The translations under genes were made by a program, and so were the position numbers. Shown in pieces: positions 17,492 through 26,459 of a stretch of 64,000 nt of DNA; positions within the stretch are counted from its first letter, which is position 1, and each line of letters opens with the position of its first letter. Source of the stretch: CAILZL01 sp035548495 (GTDB lineage Bacteria > Pseudomonadota > Gammaproteobacteria > Steroidobacterales > Steroidobacteraceae); the NCBI GenBank assembly GCA_035548495.1, contig DASZSV010000063.1, forward strand, positions 1 to 64,000. The letters run 5' to 3'. The notes beneath the pieces were generated by a model that saw only the letters and a program-made list of their open reading frames with translations, was not told the origin of the DNA and searched no databases.

Positions 17492-18466
17492 ATGAAAATC
17501 GGTCCCTATCAACTCAGCAGCAATCTGGCACTGGCGCCCATGGCCGGCGTCACCGATCTGCCCTTCCGGCAATTATGCCGCCGCTTCGGCGCGGGCCTCG
17601 CCGCCGGCGAAATGCTCACCAGCAATGTCAAATTGTGGAACTCAAAAAAATCACAAGGACGTTTCAGTCATGGTGATGAGCCTGAACCGCGCATTGTGCA
17701 AATCGTGGGCGGCGATCCACTGATGATGGCGGAAGCGGCGCGCATGAATGCCGGCATGGGTGCACAGATCATCGACATCAATATGGGCTGTCCTGCAAAG
17801 AAAGTGTGCAACAAGGCCGCAGGATCGGCGCTGATGCGCGATGAGTCGCTGGTTGCAAGCATTCTGCAATCGGTTGTAGCCGCAGTGAATGTGCCGGTGA
17901 CACTGAAGATTCGCACTGGCTGGGATGCTGAACATCGCAATGGCGTGACCATCGCGCGCATTGCACAGGACTGCGGCATCCAGGCACTGGCAGTGCACGG
18001 CCGCACGCGCGCGTGCATGTTCAATGGCAGTGCAGAATATGAAACCATTCGTGAAATCAAGCAGGCCATAAAAATTCCGGTGTTAGCGAATGGAGATATC
18101 GACTCGCCGCAAAAAGCGCAGCAAGTGCTTGAACACACTGGAGCCGATGGCGTGATGATTGGCCGCGCCGCACAAGGAAGGCCATGGATATTCAGGGATA
18201 TCACAACGTATATCGCGACAGGAAAATTGTTACAACCACCTGACAGCGCCGAAGTCCGTGGTATCATGCGCGCCCATTTGCGCAGCCTGTACACATTTCA
18301 CGGGGAAGACGTTGGAGTGCGGATTGCGCGCAAGCACATAGGTTGGTATGCCGCTGGATGTCCGCAACAGGATGTCTTCCGGCGTGTAGTGATGCGGGCC
18401 GAAACACCAGCAACACAACTGGCGGCCATCGAAGCCTATTTCGATGCACTGGCCGACGCTGCATAA
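17492..18466 (+). CDS. dusB: tRNA-dihydrouridine synthase B
   Basis: A 324-residue FMN enzyme that reduces uridine to dihydrouridine in the tRNA D-loop. The sequence has LAPMAGVTDLPFRQLCRRFGAG at the start and NMGCPAKKVCNKAAGSALM, whose second cysteine is the catalytic acid. It continues with VHGRTRA, PVLANGDI and MIGRAAQGRPW. Length is normal. It lies upstream of fis, the dusB-fis pairing typical of gammaproteobacteria, and the two are probably co-transcribed. Confidence 0.97.
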   Translation: MKIGPYQLSSNLALAPMAGVTDLPFRQLCRRFGAGLAAGEMLTSNVKLWNSKKSQGRFSHGDEPEPRIVQIVGGDPLMMAEAARMNAGMGAQIIDINMGCPAKKVCNKAAGSALMRDESLVASILQSVVAAVNVPVTLKIRTGWDAEHRNGVTIARIAQDCGIQALAVHGRTRACMFNGSAEYETIREIKQAIKIPVLANGDIDSPQKAQQVLEHTGADGVMIGRAAQGRPWIFRDITTYIATGKLLQPPDSAEVRGIMRAHLRSLYTFHGEDVGVRIARKHIGWYAAGCPQQDVFRRVVMRAETPATQLAAIEAYFDALADAA

Positions 18467-18510
18467 GCGTCACAGCGCGCACTGCATTCAATTTTATTCT
18501 GTCGGCGGAA

Positions 18511-18888
18511 ATGCGCATGGCACCAAAGAATACAATGAACACCCGCAAATCCAGCAAAGACCATTCGATCAGAACCGCAACCGCAAATCATGTCAACGGA
18601 CATGGCGGGGATTACCAGCATGTTCATGTCAATGGCCATCACGCAAACGGCAATGCAATCACGCTGCGCAACCAGACTGCCCGCGCACTCGACATCTACT
18701 TCTCCAATCTCAACGGTCACACGCCGGGTGCGTTGTATGATCTGGTATTGCGTGAGGTCGAAGAACCATTGTTCCGCGCCGTGCTGGGCTACGTCGATGG
18801 TAATCGCAGCCGCGCCGCTGAAGTGCTGGGCATCAATCGCGGCACCCTGCGCAAAAAGCTGCGCGAATACGGATTGCACGGCGATTGA
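18511..18888 (+). CDS. fis: Fis family nucleoid protein with extended N terminus
   Basis: About 125 residues, versus 98 in E. coli Fis. The C-terminal helix-turn-helix is canonical (AAEVLGINRGTLRKKLREYG), preceded by the dimerisation helices (ALYDLVLREVEEPLFRAVLGY). The first 50 residues are a His/Gly/Asn-rich extension (NGHGGDYQHVHVNGHHANG). In-frame ATGs at 18511, 18517 and 18535 are possible; GGCGGA upstream fits 18517 best. Fis bends DNA and tunes rRNA and growth-phase promoters. It sits downstream of dusB as in enterobacteria. Confidence 0.9.
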   Translation: MRMAPKNTMNTRKSSKDHSIRTATANHVNGHGGDYQHVHVNGHHANGNAITLRNQTARALDIYFSNLNGHTPGALYDLVLREVEEPLFRAVLGYVDGNRSRAAEVLGINRGTLRKKLREYGLHGD

Positions 18889-18952
18889 TGCGGCTGTACG
18901 CAGCATCGACAAATCAAAGTAACGAATCAATTTTCCAAAGAGTATTGTCCAA

Positions 18953-20515
18953 GTGAGCACCCCCATACGCCGTGCATTGATCAGCGTGTCCAACAAGGAC
19001 GGCCTGCTGGAATTCGTGCGCGAATTGCAGAAGTACAACGTTGAGTTTCTTTCCACCGGCGGCACTGCGGCGTTGCTTGCGCAAAACGGCATCAAGGTGA
19101 CGCAGGTATCCGCGCACACCGGCTTTCCGGAAATCATGGATGGCCGCGTCAAGACATTGCATCCAAAAATTCATGGCGGATTGCTGGGACGCCGCGGAAT
19201 TGACGAGGCAGTGATGCAGCAGCATGACATCGCACCGATTGATCTGGTCGTTGTCAATCTCTATCCCTTTGCCGCGACCATTGCCAGACCGGATTGCACT
19301 TATGAAGATGCGATTGAAAACATCGACATCGGCGGCCCGGCCATGGTGCGTGCATCGGCAAAGAATCATGACCGCGTGGCCATCGTTGTCGATCCCGATG
19401 ATTACACCGCCATCGTGAATGAACTCGCCATCCACAATGGCAGCGTCAGTGAAACAACACGCCGGCGTCTGGCGGCAAAGGCATTCACCCACACCGCTAA
19501 CTACGATGCCATGGTTGCCAGTTATCTCACCCAGGTCACACAGAACGGCAACAGTGAATTTCCCGAATTGCTGCCCCTGCAATTCCACAAACGCATGGAC
19601 CTGCGCTACGGCGAAAATCCGCATCAACAGGCTGCATTCTACGCCGCCAATGATCTGCATGGTGCCAGCATTGCCGGTGCAGAGCAATTGCAGGGCAAAC
19701 AGCTTTCCTTCAACAACATCGCCGACAGCGATACCGCGCTGGAATGTGTACGGCAATTCGATGCACCTGCCTGTGTCATTGTGAAACACGCCAATCCCTG
19801 CGGTGTGGCCGTCGCGAGCAACATTCTTGAAGCCTATGACCGGGCGCACAGGACTGATCCCACCTCGGCTTTTGGCGGCATCATTGCTTTCAATCGTCCA
19901 CTCGATGCAGCCACTGCAGGCACCATACTGGATCGCCAGTTTGTTGAAGTCATCATCGCGCCGGATGCCGATGACGAAGCGCGCGCCTTGTGCAACCGCA
20001 GGGAAAACGTGCGCCTGTTGATCACCGGCCCGTTGATTGACAGCGACAGCAAGTATGAATTGCGCAGCGTCAATGGCGGCCTGCTGATGCAGACACGCGA
20101 TCTGGGCATGATCACCGTAAAAGAATTGCAAGTGGTGACGGAACGCAAACCCACTGAACAGGAATTGCGTGATCTGATGTTCGCCTGGAAGGTGTGCAAG
20201 TTCGTGAAGTCCAATGCCATTGTCTTTGCCGCCGATAACATGACCATTGGCGTGGGCGCAGGACAGATGAGCCGTGTCTATTCCGCGCGCATTGCCGCCA
20301 TCAAAGCGCAGGACGAAAAATTGACAGTGAAAGGCTCAGTGATGGCTTCCGATGCCTTCTTCCCATTCCGTGACACACTGGATACCGCAGCGGAATTCGG
20401 CATTACCGCGGTAATTCAGCCCGGCGGTTCCAAGCGTGATGGCGAAGTGATTGCCGCCGCCAATGAACATGGGCTCGCCATGGTGTTGACCGGCATGCGG
20501 CATTTCAGACATTGA
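18953..20515 (+). CDS. purH: Bifunctional AICAR formyltransferase / IMP cyclohydrolase
   Basis: A 520-residue enzyme for the last two steps of IMP synthesis. The N-terminal MGS-like cyclohydrolase domain has LISVSNKDGLLEF, STGGTAALL and GRVKTLHPKIHGGLLGRR. The C-terminal transformylase domain has RYGENPHQQAAFY, VKHANPCGVAV and the closing PGGSKRDGEVIAAANEHG. Start is GTG at 18953, with AAAGAG ten bases upstream. It precedes purD after a repeat-filled gap. Normal length. Confidence 0.98.
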   Translation: MSTPIRRALISVSNKDGLLEFVRELQKYNVEFLSTGGTAALLAQNGIKVTQVSAHTGFPEIMDGRVKTLHPKIHGGLLGRRGIDEAVMQQHDIAPIDLVVVNLYPFAATIARPDCTYEDAIENIDIGGPAMVRASAKNHDRVAIVVDPDDYTAIVNELAIHNGSVSETTRRRLAAKAFTHTANYDAMVASYLTQVTQNGNSEFPELLPLQFHKRMDLRYGENPHQQAAFYAANDLHGASIAGAEQLQGKQLSFNNIADSDTALECVRQFDAPACVIVKHANPCGVAVASNILEAYDRAHRTDPTSAFGGIIAFNRPLDAATAGTILDRQFVEVIIAPDADDEARALCNRRENVRLLITGPLIDSDSKYELRSVNGGLLMQTRDLGMITVKELQVVTERKPTEQELRDLMFAWKVCKFVKSNAIVFAADNMTIGVGAGQMSRVYSARIAAIKAQDEKLTVKGSVMASDAFFPFRDTLDTAAEFGITAVIQPGGSKRDGEVIAAANEHGLAMVLTGMRHFRH

Positions 20516-20582
20516 TTGGCTCAGTTCGTCACTGCAACGCGCCACTTGTTAAATCAAGCAGCCATGTTACTACAGCACGATA

Positions 20583-20720
20583 TGTCATTCCCGCGAAAGC
20601 GGGAATCTGGTCAAACACATTTCGTTCATGATGAGCCAGTCGAACCATTCAAGTCATGAACCCTTTGACAATCTCAGAGAGAGCATGAATAACTGGATTC
20701 CCGCTTTCGCGGGAATGACG
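20583..20720. repeat. Inverted pair of REP palindromes between purH and purD
   Basis: GTCATTCCCGCGAAAGCGGG followed by AATC (20584-20607) faces its reverse complement (about 20696-20720), so the 138-base segment is bounded by outward-matching REP units. It could form a large hairpin in the mRNA. A GTTCATGATGAGCCAG motif within recalls the sequence near 8157. The 298-base gap holds nothing else. Confidence 0.85.
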
Positions 20721-20813
20721 TCTCACCATCGCTTAACTTCTGATGGACATGACACATCTTCATCAGCACGAGAGTTTGAATAATTACCTGGATCGAAGTC
20801 GCTGGAGACTCAC

Positions 20814-22094
20814 TTGAACGTTCTTATCATCGGCAACGGCGGACGCGAACACGCACTGGCATGGAAAGTCGCACAATCGCCGCGCGTTAAACAGATCTAT
20901 GTTGCACCGGGCAATGCCGGTACTGCACTGGAGCCGCGCGTCAGCAATATCAACATCAATGCCGATCAGATGGATGCATTGATCAAGTTTGCCAAAGACA
21001 ACAACGTTGAGCTCACCATTGTCGGCCCCGAAGCACCACTGGTCGCGGGCATCACTGATGCATTCAATGCGGCGGGTTTGCGTTGCTTTGGTCCCGGCAA
21101 ACTTGCTGCACGCCTTGAAGGCTCAAAGGCCTTCACCAAGGATTTTCTGAAACGGCACAATATTCCCACTGCTGCGTACAATACTTTCACTGCAACCACG
21201 CTGGATGAAACGTGGATTCTTGCACAACGTGCACCGCTGGTTGTGAAGGCCGATGGTCTTGCCGCAGGCAAGGGTGTCATCATCTGCGCAACCCAGCAGG
21301 AAGCAATTGATGTCATTAAAGACATGTTCTGCGGAAAGTTTGGAACCGCAGGCAACACTGTTGTCGTCGAAGAATTTCTGGAAGGCGAAGAAGCCAGCTT
21401 CATTGCCATGGTGGACGGCAAACACATCCTGCCTTTCGCTACATCACAGGATCACAAACGCCTGCTTGATAACGATATGGGTCCCAACACCGGCGGCATG
21501 GGTGCGTATTCACCGGCGCCTGTCGTCACCCCGCATGTGCATGAACGTATCATGCGCGAAGTAATGGAACCAACCGTACGCGGCATGATTACTGATGGCA
21601 CACCCTATGTTGGATTTTTGTATGCAGGCCTGATGATTGATGCATCCGGTGCACCGAAGGTGATTGAATTCAATTGCCGCTTTGGTGATCCTGAAGCACA
21701 ACCGGTGATGACCAGATTGAATTCTGATCTCACCGTACTGTGCGAAGCAGCGCTGGACGGCAAACTTGATCAGGTCAACGCCGAGTGGATTCCACAAGCC
21801 GCCATTGGCGTTGTGATGGCTGCTGAAAATTATCCTGAAACACCGCGCAAAGGCGATGTCATCACGGGTCTTGATGCCGCCGCGAAACTGCCGGGAAAGG
21901 TGTTTCATGCAGGAACAACATTGAAAGGCAATGATGTTGTTACCAATGGCGGTCGTGTGCTGTGCGCAGTGGGCACGGGCGATACCGTGAAAGCTGCACA
22001 ACAACAGGCTTACGCACTGGCCAACGTGATCCACTGGCACGGCGCGCAATATCGCAAGGATATTGGTTACCGTGCGAGTGCGAGGGAAAAATAG
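20814..22094 (+). CDS. purD: Phosphoribosylamine-glycine ligase
   Basis: A 426-residue ATP-grasp ligase (GAR synthetase) forming glycinamide ribonucleotide in purine synthesis. It begins MNVLIIGNGGREHALAWKVAQS and contains VVKADGLAAGKGVI, FATSQDHKRLLDNDMGPNTGG and NCRFGDPEAQPVM. Start is TTG at 20814, seven bases after GGAG; the family N terminus supports it. Downstream of purH, with which it often pairs. Confidence 0.98.
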   Translation: MNVLIIGNGGREHALAWKVAQSPRVKQIYVAPGNAGTALEPRVSNININADQMDALIKFAKDNNVELTIVGPEAPLVAGITDAFNAAGLRCFGPGKLAARLEGSKAFTKDFLKRHNIPTAAYNTFTATTLDETWILAQRAPLVVKADGLAAGKGVIICATQQEAIDVIKDMFCGKFGTAGNTVVVEEFLEGEEASFIAMVDGKHILPFATSQDHKRLLDNDMGPNTGGMGAYSPAPVVTPHVHERIMREVMEPTVRGMITDGTPYVGFLYAGLMIDASGAPKVIEFNCRFGDPEAQPVMTRLNSDLTVLCEAALDGKLDQVNAEWIPQAAIGVVMAAENYPETPRKGDVITGLDAAAKLPGKVFHAGTTLKGNDVVTNGGRVLCAVGTGDTVKAAQQQAYALANVIHWHGAQYRKDIGYRASAREK

Positions 22095-22256
22095 TACGCG
22101 CAACCGTGTATCTTGCAGTGAACTGTGCGGTATTGGAATCAGCATCATTCACCAGCGCCCGGTCCGGAAAAATCAGTCGGGGTTGATCCACACCTCGAAG
22201 CGTGGGATATTCAGAGAATACTGATCTCACTTCACGAAATGCTTTTGAGGTGACAC

Positions 22257-23042
22257 ATGGTTGCAAACCGTCATTGCGATGACGCAGCTTTTGCGCGGCA
22301 TCAAGTCATCGCCTGTCTGACGCTGCTCGCGGGTTTGGCGGCTTGTGCGCCATCCGGACAAAACTCAACAGAGCTGCAACACTCAACTGCGTCGGAGCAA
22401 TCATCCTCTGCGGCATCTGCAAGTTCAGAAGTGGCGGCTGTTTCAGCCTCCATGACAACATCATCGGTCGCAACAGGCGCAGTGTCTTCTTCTGTTTCAA
22501 GCGCTGAAAAGACAGTAACACCACCCGTCTCGTCGACATCGGCAAAGACATCCGGCAACTCGCACAAAGCAACATCATCGTCGAGTCAGTCAGCCAATGC
22601 TGAAGCACATGAAGTTGCATCAGCGCATGAAACCGGGGCTGAAACGGCGCCGCCCGTATCTTCGACTGCGCCTTCAAATGCAACGGAATCGGCATCATCA
22701 TCATCATCGTCAACTACATTATCAACCGCACCCGCTTCCCAGCCGTCACTGGATCTGGACTCGCTGGAACAACGACTGCGTGAAACCAAGGCCATTGGTG
22801 TGTTCACCAAGCTGTCACTCAAAAATCAGGTGGACGATCTGCTGAGTGACTTTCGCGCGCATTACGCCGGTAAATCCAGAGTTGCGTTGAGTGATTTGCG
22901 ACAGCGTTATGATTTGTTGCTGATGAAAATATTGACACTGTTGCAGGATGACGATGCCCCATTGGCAGCGGACATCCGTTCATCGCGCGAAGCCATCTGG
23001 GACATTCTCAGAGATCCGAATAAGTTTGCGCAAATATCTTGA
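22257..23042 (+). CDS. Predicted lipoprotein with Ser/Thr-rich linker
   Basis: A 261-residue protein. The hydrophobic segment VIACLTLLAGLAAC ends in a lipobox (LAAC) at about residue 30, so an outer-membrane lipoprotein is likely. Residues 35-160 are Ser/Ala/Thr-rich low complexity. The last 100 residues are helical (SLEQRLRETKAIGVFTKLSLKNQ onward) and unrecognised. GAGG six bases before the ATG fits. It ends four bases into a reading frame upstream of the small periplasmic gene, suggesting co-transcription. Function unknown. Confidence 0.7.
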   Translation: MVANRHCDDAAFARHQVIACLTLLAGLAACAPSGQNSTELQHSTASEQSSSAASASSEVAAVSASMTTSSVATGAVSSSVSSAEKTVTPPVSSTSAKTSGNSHKATSSSSQSANAEAHEVASAHETGAETAPPVSSTAPSNATESASSSSSSTTLSTAPASQPSLDLDSLEQRLRETKAIGVFTKLSLKNQVDDLLSDFRAHYAGKSRVALSDLRQRYDLLLMKILTLLQDDDAPLAADIRSSREAIWDILRDPNKFAQIS

Positions 23043-23065
23043 CCCATCCATCAGGAGATGAAGTT

Positions 23066-23311
23066 ATGAACCGCGTTGTTACTGTTACTACCATCACCGC
23101 TGCCGCTGCGCTCTATTGCGCATCTTCATTCGCTGCCGACGATCTCGGCAAGGATCTCAAAGCAACCATCGCCCTGCAGGGAATGGCATGCGATCAAATC
23201 ATCTCCACCAAACGCAACGGCGACAGCGATTACAATGTCGCCTGCAAGGATGGCAATCGTTATCATGTTTACGTCAATGACAAGGGACGTGTAATAGTAC
23301 AGAAGCAGTAA
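23066..23311 (+). CDS. Small periplasmic protein
   Basis: An 81-residue protein with a Sec signal peptide (TVTTITAAAALYCASSFAA) and a mature part of about 58 residues holding two cysteines (GMACDQI and NVACKDG), likely disulfide-bonded. The strand pattern NVACKDGNRYHVYVNDKG resembles small PepSY- or SH3-like stress proteins, but I do not recognise a family. Start ATG 23066 follows AGGAG at nine bases. Its stop overlaps the start of the methyltransferase by one base. Confidence 0.7.
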   Translation: MNRVVTVTTITAAAALYCASSFAADDLGKDLKATIALQGMACDQIISTKRNGDSDYNVACKDGNRYHVYVNDKGRVIVQKQ

Positions 23312-24078
23312 TGACCGCCGGTATCGGTCTGACGTTTGGCTCAAGCAACAAGGCCTACCAGACATTCCGCCTCAGCTATCCATCGCCACTGTTCGACGTG
23401 ATCGAAGGTGCCGCACCGCGCATGAGTCGCAAGCTTGCAGTGGATCTTGGCAGCGGTACCGGCCTCAGTCTGCCACCCTTATTGCGACGATTTGATCATG
23501 TTATTGCCGTCGAACCCGATGGGCGCATGGCTGAAAAGATTACACCGCATGAGAAACTGGAAATCATCAGCACGCATGCAGAAGCGTTTGACATCAATCC
23601 ACGCAGCATTGATCTGATCACCTGCGCCTCGGCATTTTACTGGATGGATGGACCTGCACTTGTCGAGCGCATGGCAACATGGATTCACCCAGACGGACTC
23701 ATTGCAGTGTATCGTTACGGCGTGCCAGTACTGCCCGCCAGAGTGCATGACATCATGGAACGCGAATTCCGCGAACACTGGAACGCATATCGCAGCCCGC
23801 GCCTGATCGATGAAGAATATTCATGGCGATGTTTCTCGCAGAGCATGCGTGTCAGGCATGCCAACCGGCAGATCATTCCCAATGTCATCAAAATGGATGG
23901 CAAATCCCTGACCGGCTTTTTCAGCAGCACCAGTTATTGCAGCGCTTACATGCGTTCGATTGCCGATGCCAGCGCCTATCTCAACTCGCTCGGCAATGAA
24001 ATCTCCGCAGCTTCCAGCGGCACGTCATTCGATGTTGATTTCTCCATTGAACTGATCACCGCTTCAATCATGAACTGA
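23311..24078 (+). CDS. Class I SAM-dependent methyltransferase
   Basis: A 255-residue cytoplasmic protein. The SAM-binding loop AVDLGSGTGLSLPPLLRRF lies near residues 43-61, followed by VIAVEPDGRMAEKI and a region DLITCASAFYWMD typical of type 11 methyltransferases (UbiE/BioC-like). The start overlaps the upstream stop (TAATG), so translation is probably coupled. Substrate cannot be told from the sequence. It lies in an operon with an unrelated periplasmic protein. Confidence 0.85.
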   Translation: MTAGIGLTFGSSNKAYQTFRLSYPSPLFDVIEGAAPRMSRKLAVDLGSGTGLSLPPLLRRFDHVIAVEPDGRMAEKITPHEKLEIISTHAEAFDINPRSIDLITCASAFYWMDGPALVERMATWIHPDGLIAVYRYGVPVLPARVHDIMEREFREHWNAYRSPRLIDEEYSWRCFSQSMRVRHANRQIIPNVIKMDGKSLTGFFSSTSYCSAYMRSIADASAYLNSLGNEISAASSGTSFDVDFSIELITASIMN

Positions 24079-24088
24079 AGCAGCAGGC

Positions 24089-24403
24089 TTAATGCTTCAC
24101 ATCCACTTCAAGTGACACCTGAAGTTCACCCTCATTCGTCGCAAAGGCATGTGCAATACCGTCCTTACTGGGCAGCGCCTCCGCCAATGCATTGATCTCG
24201 CCGCGCGGCACGCTGAGCCACAAACCGGTGGGATCACTGTCGAACAGCCAGTGCCCGTTGGATGCGACATTCAACTTGCAGCGAAAAACATGACCACGGG
24301 GCAGCGGCACTTCCAGCGACATGGTTTTCCCCAGGCGCATCTGTTCAAACTCGTCATTGGTCACGCGCAGGCGAATGCTGTTTTCGGCAAATCTCATGTT
24401 CAT
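24089..24403 (-). CDS. Small conserved hypothetical protein
   Basis: A 104-residue cytoplasmic protein starting MNMRFAENSIRLRVTNDEFEQM. The ATG at 24403 has GGGAG six bases upstream; a longer reading from 24466 lacks such support. The NSIRLRVT opening and the later VSLEVDVKH recall a small family I know only as a domain of unknown function (possibly DUF7009; weak). It is convergent with the methyltransferase and 34 bases downstream of the GNAT gene. Confidence 0.65.
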   Translation of the reverse strand: MNMRFAENSIRLRVTNDEFEQMRLGKTMSLEVPLPRGHVFRCKLNVASNGHWLFDSDPTGLWLSVPRGEINALAEALPSKDGIAHAFATNEGELQVSLEVDVKH

Positions 24404-24437
24404 GAAGTTCTCCCCGTCTGTAAGTTGTATTGAAAAG

Positions 24438-24968
24438 TTATACCGCTTTCTCGAGTTGAAAATCATCCATTACAAATCCACCGCCGATATCCTTGACCAC
24501 CGGTCCCTTGTTCTCCATGCCCCATTGCAGGTACGCCTGCAATGCAGGATTGGACTTATTGACCGTCAGCCACACTGTTTTCAAGCCACGCTGTCTTGCA
24601 ATGAATGTGGCACGATCAAACATCGCGCGACCGAAGCCGCGTCCGCGCGCAGCAGCGGTCACATATAACTTGCTGAGAAACAGTTTTGCCGACTCGGGCT
24701 GTGCAACGATGTCCATGTAACCGAGTGGAATGCGTTGTGCATTCGATGCAGTGTTGTCTGCCGACAGGATGAAGTATTCATGGCCGCCAGTGATCTGGCT
24801 GGCAATGGCCGCTTCGCTCTGGAAATTAACCAGCATGTATTCAACCTGTGCCGCGCCGATGATGGGCGTGTAATGCTCAGTCCATATCTGCCGTGCCAAT
24901 TGTGCAATGCATGCAATGTCAGCCTGAGTGTGTGCAGGTGTGCAAATCACTTCTGGAAGCAGCGGCAT
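24438..24968 (-). CDS. GNAT family N-acetyltransferase
   Basis: A 176-residue enzyme with the acetyl-CoA-binding arrangement KLYVTAAARGRGFGRAMFDRA near residues 120-140, followed by VWLTVNKSNPALQAYLQWGM. These are the A and B motifs of the GNAT fold. It ends with YLQWGMENKGPVVKDIGGGFVMDDF, as in PhnO/YjgM-like members. Substrate unknown. Minus strand, probably its own small unit with the 24089 gene. Confidence 0.88.
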   Translation of the reverse strand: MPLLPEVICTPAHTQADIACIAQLARQIWTEHYTPIIGAAQVEYMLVNFQSEAAIASQITGGHEYFILSADNTASNAQRIPLGYMDIVAQPESAKLFLSKLYVTAAARGRGFGRAMFDRATFIARQRGLKTVWLTVNKSNPALQAYLQWGMENKGPVVKDIGGGFVMDDFQLEKAV

Positions 24969-25073
24969 GTTCGATCGCTTGTTGTTGGTTTCTGGTTGCT
25001 GGACTGGATTGCAGTCGTTTCCAGCCTTGCCAAGCGTAATCCTGCCCGCAGTTTATTTTCCTTGATATTGGAC

Positions 25074-25559
25074 TCAGATGTTCCCCGGTGAAAGCTCGCC
25101 GCGCGGTGCCGCATCGGATACCACAATCTTGCCGCTATGCGCTTCCATTCGCAGCATCACACTGTTGGCGCGCTTGATTTCCTTGCACTCCACAGGCAGG
25201 CGGCTGTCGGCAAAATATGCCTTGAGCAGATCAACCACATTGGCCGCCGGTTCCTCCATGCCTGAATTCAGGGGAATGTGGCCCACAATGCGCACACGCC
25301 AACTGGTCTTGCGCGCACCCAGCCCGCGCATGTCCTTGCAATAGCGGTCCAGCAGCAACAGGTTGGAACTCAAGGTGTTGTCTGTCAGGTCCGCGGGGCG
25401 GCCTTCGCGCGACGCCGAATAACGCAAATGCAGGGCGCCGCCAGCCCCCTGGGTATCGTCGTGAATGCATATCGCCAGCGACGCGGACAAGGGCACCGCC
25501 AGCACCACCGGGGTGTTGGCAACCTGGTATTCCTCGGGCTGGATGAGCAGTTCAGACAT
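25074..25559 (-). CDS. CheD-like protein lacking the catalytic cysteine
   Basis: A 161-residue protein. The segment PLSASLAICIHDD, then GGALHLRYS, follows the CheD pattern (GLGSC-x5-IYD...GG-x-AH). CheD deamidates chemoreceptor glutamines. Here the position of the catalytic Cys is Ser, while the His of the GGxxH turn is kept. Later residues (VRIVGHIPLNSG, GKIVVSD) also resemble CheD. It may be a regulatory pseudoenzyme or a diverged relative. ATG 25559 is chosen from the family start. No chemotaxis gene is nearby. Confidence 0.6.
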   Translation of the reverse strand: MSELLIQPEEYQVANTPVVLAVPLSASLAICIHDDTQGAGGALHLRYSASREGRPADLTDNTLSSNLLLLDRYCKDMRGLGARKTSWRVRIVGHIPLNSGMEEPAANVVDLLKAYFADSRLPVECKEIKRANSVMLRMEAHSGKIVVSDAAPRGELSPGNI

Positions 25560-25665
25560 GATGCATTTGCGTCGGCACGCATCTGGCTTTAAAGTGTGCG
25601 GCCAGTTGTGACATTGTTTTATCTGTTGCAAAAATCATTGATTGTTAACTATCAGGAGCATTGAT

Positions 25666-25758
25666 ATGGGCAGAGGCGATCGCAGAACCCGCAAGGGCAA
25701 AATTTGGCGCGGCAGTCACGGCAACACCCGTCCGGGTCGCGCAAAGAAAAAGAGCTGA
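25666..25758 (+). CDS. thx: 30S ribosomal protein Thx (short gene)
   Basis: Thirty residues beginning MGRGDRRTRKGKIWRGSHGN and ending in a lysine tail. This is the sequence of the small Thx peptide, which sits in the 30S head in Thermus and occurs in many gammaproteobacteria. It is basic, with no hydrophobic core. AGGAG seven bases before the ATG gives a good ribosome site. The gene is shorter than usual gene-finding cut-offs. Confidence 0.93.
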   Translation: MGRGDRRTRKGKIWRGSHGNTRPGRAKKKS

Positions 25759-25815
25759 ACGCATCACCGGCGCAGCACCAGACTCTGCATTGCGGATCAC
25801 GGGCTGCGCTGTCAT

Positions 25816-26319
25816 TCACGAGTTCTTCACCACATGCCGCAAATGCTGCGTGCCATCACCACGTTCTCCGTTTGACTCCGAAATGCTGAATGTCAGCACC
25901 GCAGTGGCCACAAATACTTCGCGCAAAAAATAAACCAGCCCCGCGGCCAGACTCACCAGCGCAATGATGAATACAATGGCAATCGGCCATTCCAGGTTGA
26001 TTTGCAACAATGCGCTGACAAACAGCGTGACAATGACAATCGGTACCAGCACTGCACACAATACGGTCAAGGCAATGGCACGGCTGATCAGCTTCGCACG
26101 CTTTGCCAATACAGATAAGCGTTCGTGAAGTTCTCTGGCATGCGTATCAACCGCAGCAGCCAGTTGTTCCTCTGCCAGACGTGCGCGATCAACAATGCGT
26201 ACCAGACGCCCTACCAGCACATTGAGTGTCTGACCCACACCCGCCAGCAGGAATACCGGCGCCACCGCCAACTGGATCACCTGACCGATGTTGTCAATAT
26301 GCGTGTTGAGAAAAGTCAT
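25816..26319 (-). CDS. DUF2721 membrane protein
   Basis: A 167-residue inner-membrane protein. The start HIDNIGQVIQLAVAPVFLLAGVGQTLNVLVGRLVRIVDRAR is the DUF2721 signature. Further helices lie near residues 70-92 (ALTVLCAVLVPIVIVTLFVSALL) and 100-120. Length and topology fit the family, whose role is unknown. It lies between Thx and the RND pump and is convergent with Thx. Confidence 0.9.
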   Translation of the reverse strand: MTFLNTHIDNIGQVIQLAVAPVFLLAGVGQTLNVLVGRLVRIVDRARLAEEQLAAAVDTHARELHERLSVLAKRAKLISRAIALTVLCAVLVPIVIVTLFVSALLQINLEWPIAIVFIIALVSLAAGLVYFLREVFVATAVLTFSISESNGERGDGTQHLRHVVKNS

Positions 26320-26459
26320 TGTTCCGCGCCGTCCCCGCCCCGGATATTTGAATTATGGCACGGCAAAGGATAGCGCAGATTCAAACAACAATGTGCGCAG
26401 TATGCGGATGGCAACAGCACATCCCTTGCCATGCAAGACCCGGTGACACAATTTGTCAG

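Noticed and set aside
18914..20131. Open frame of 405 codons opposite purH
   Set aside because: It is antisense to the well-recognised purH, in a frame that stays open because of strong third-base bias. It has no known domain, and PurH explains the conservation.
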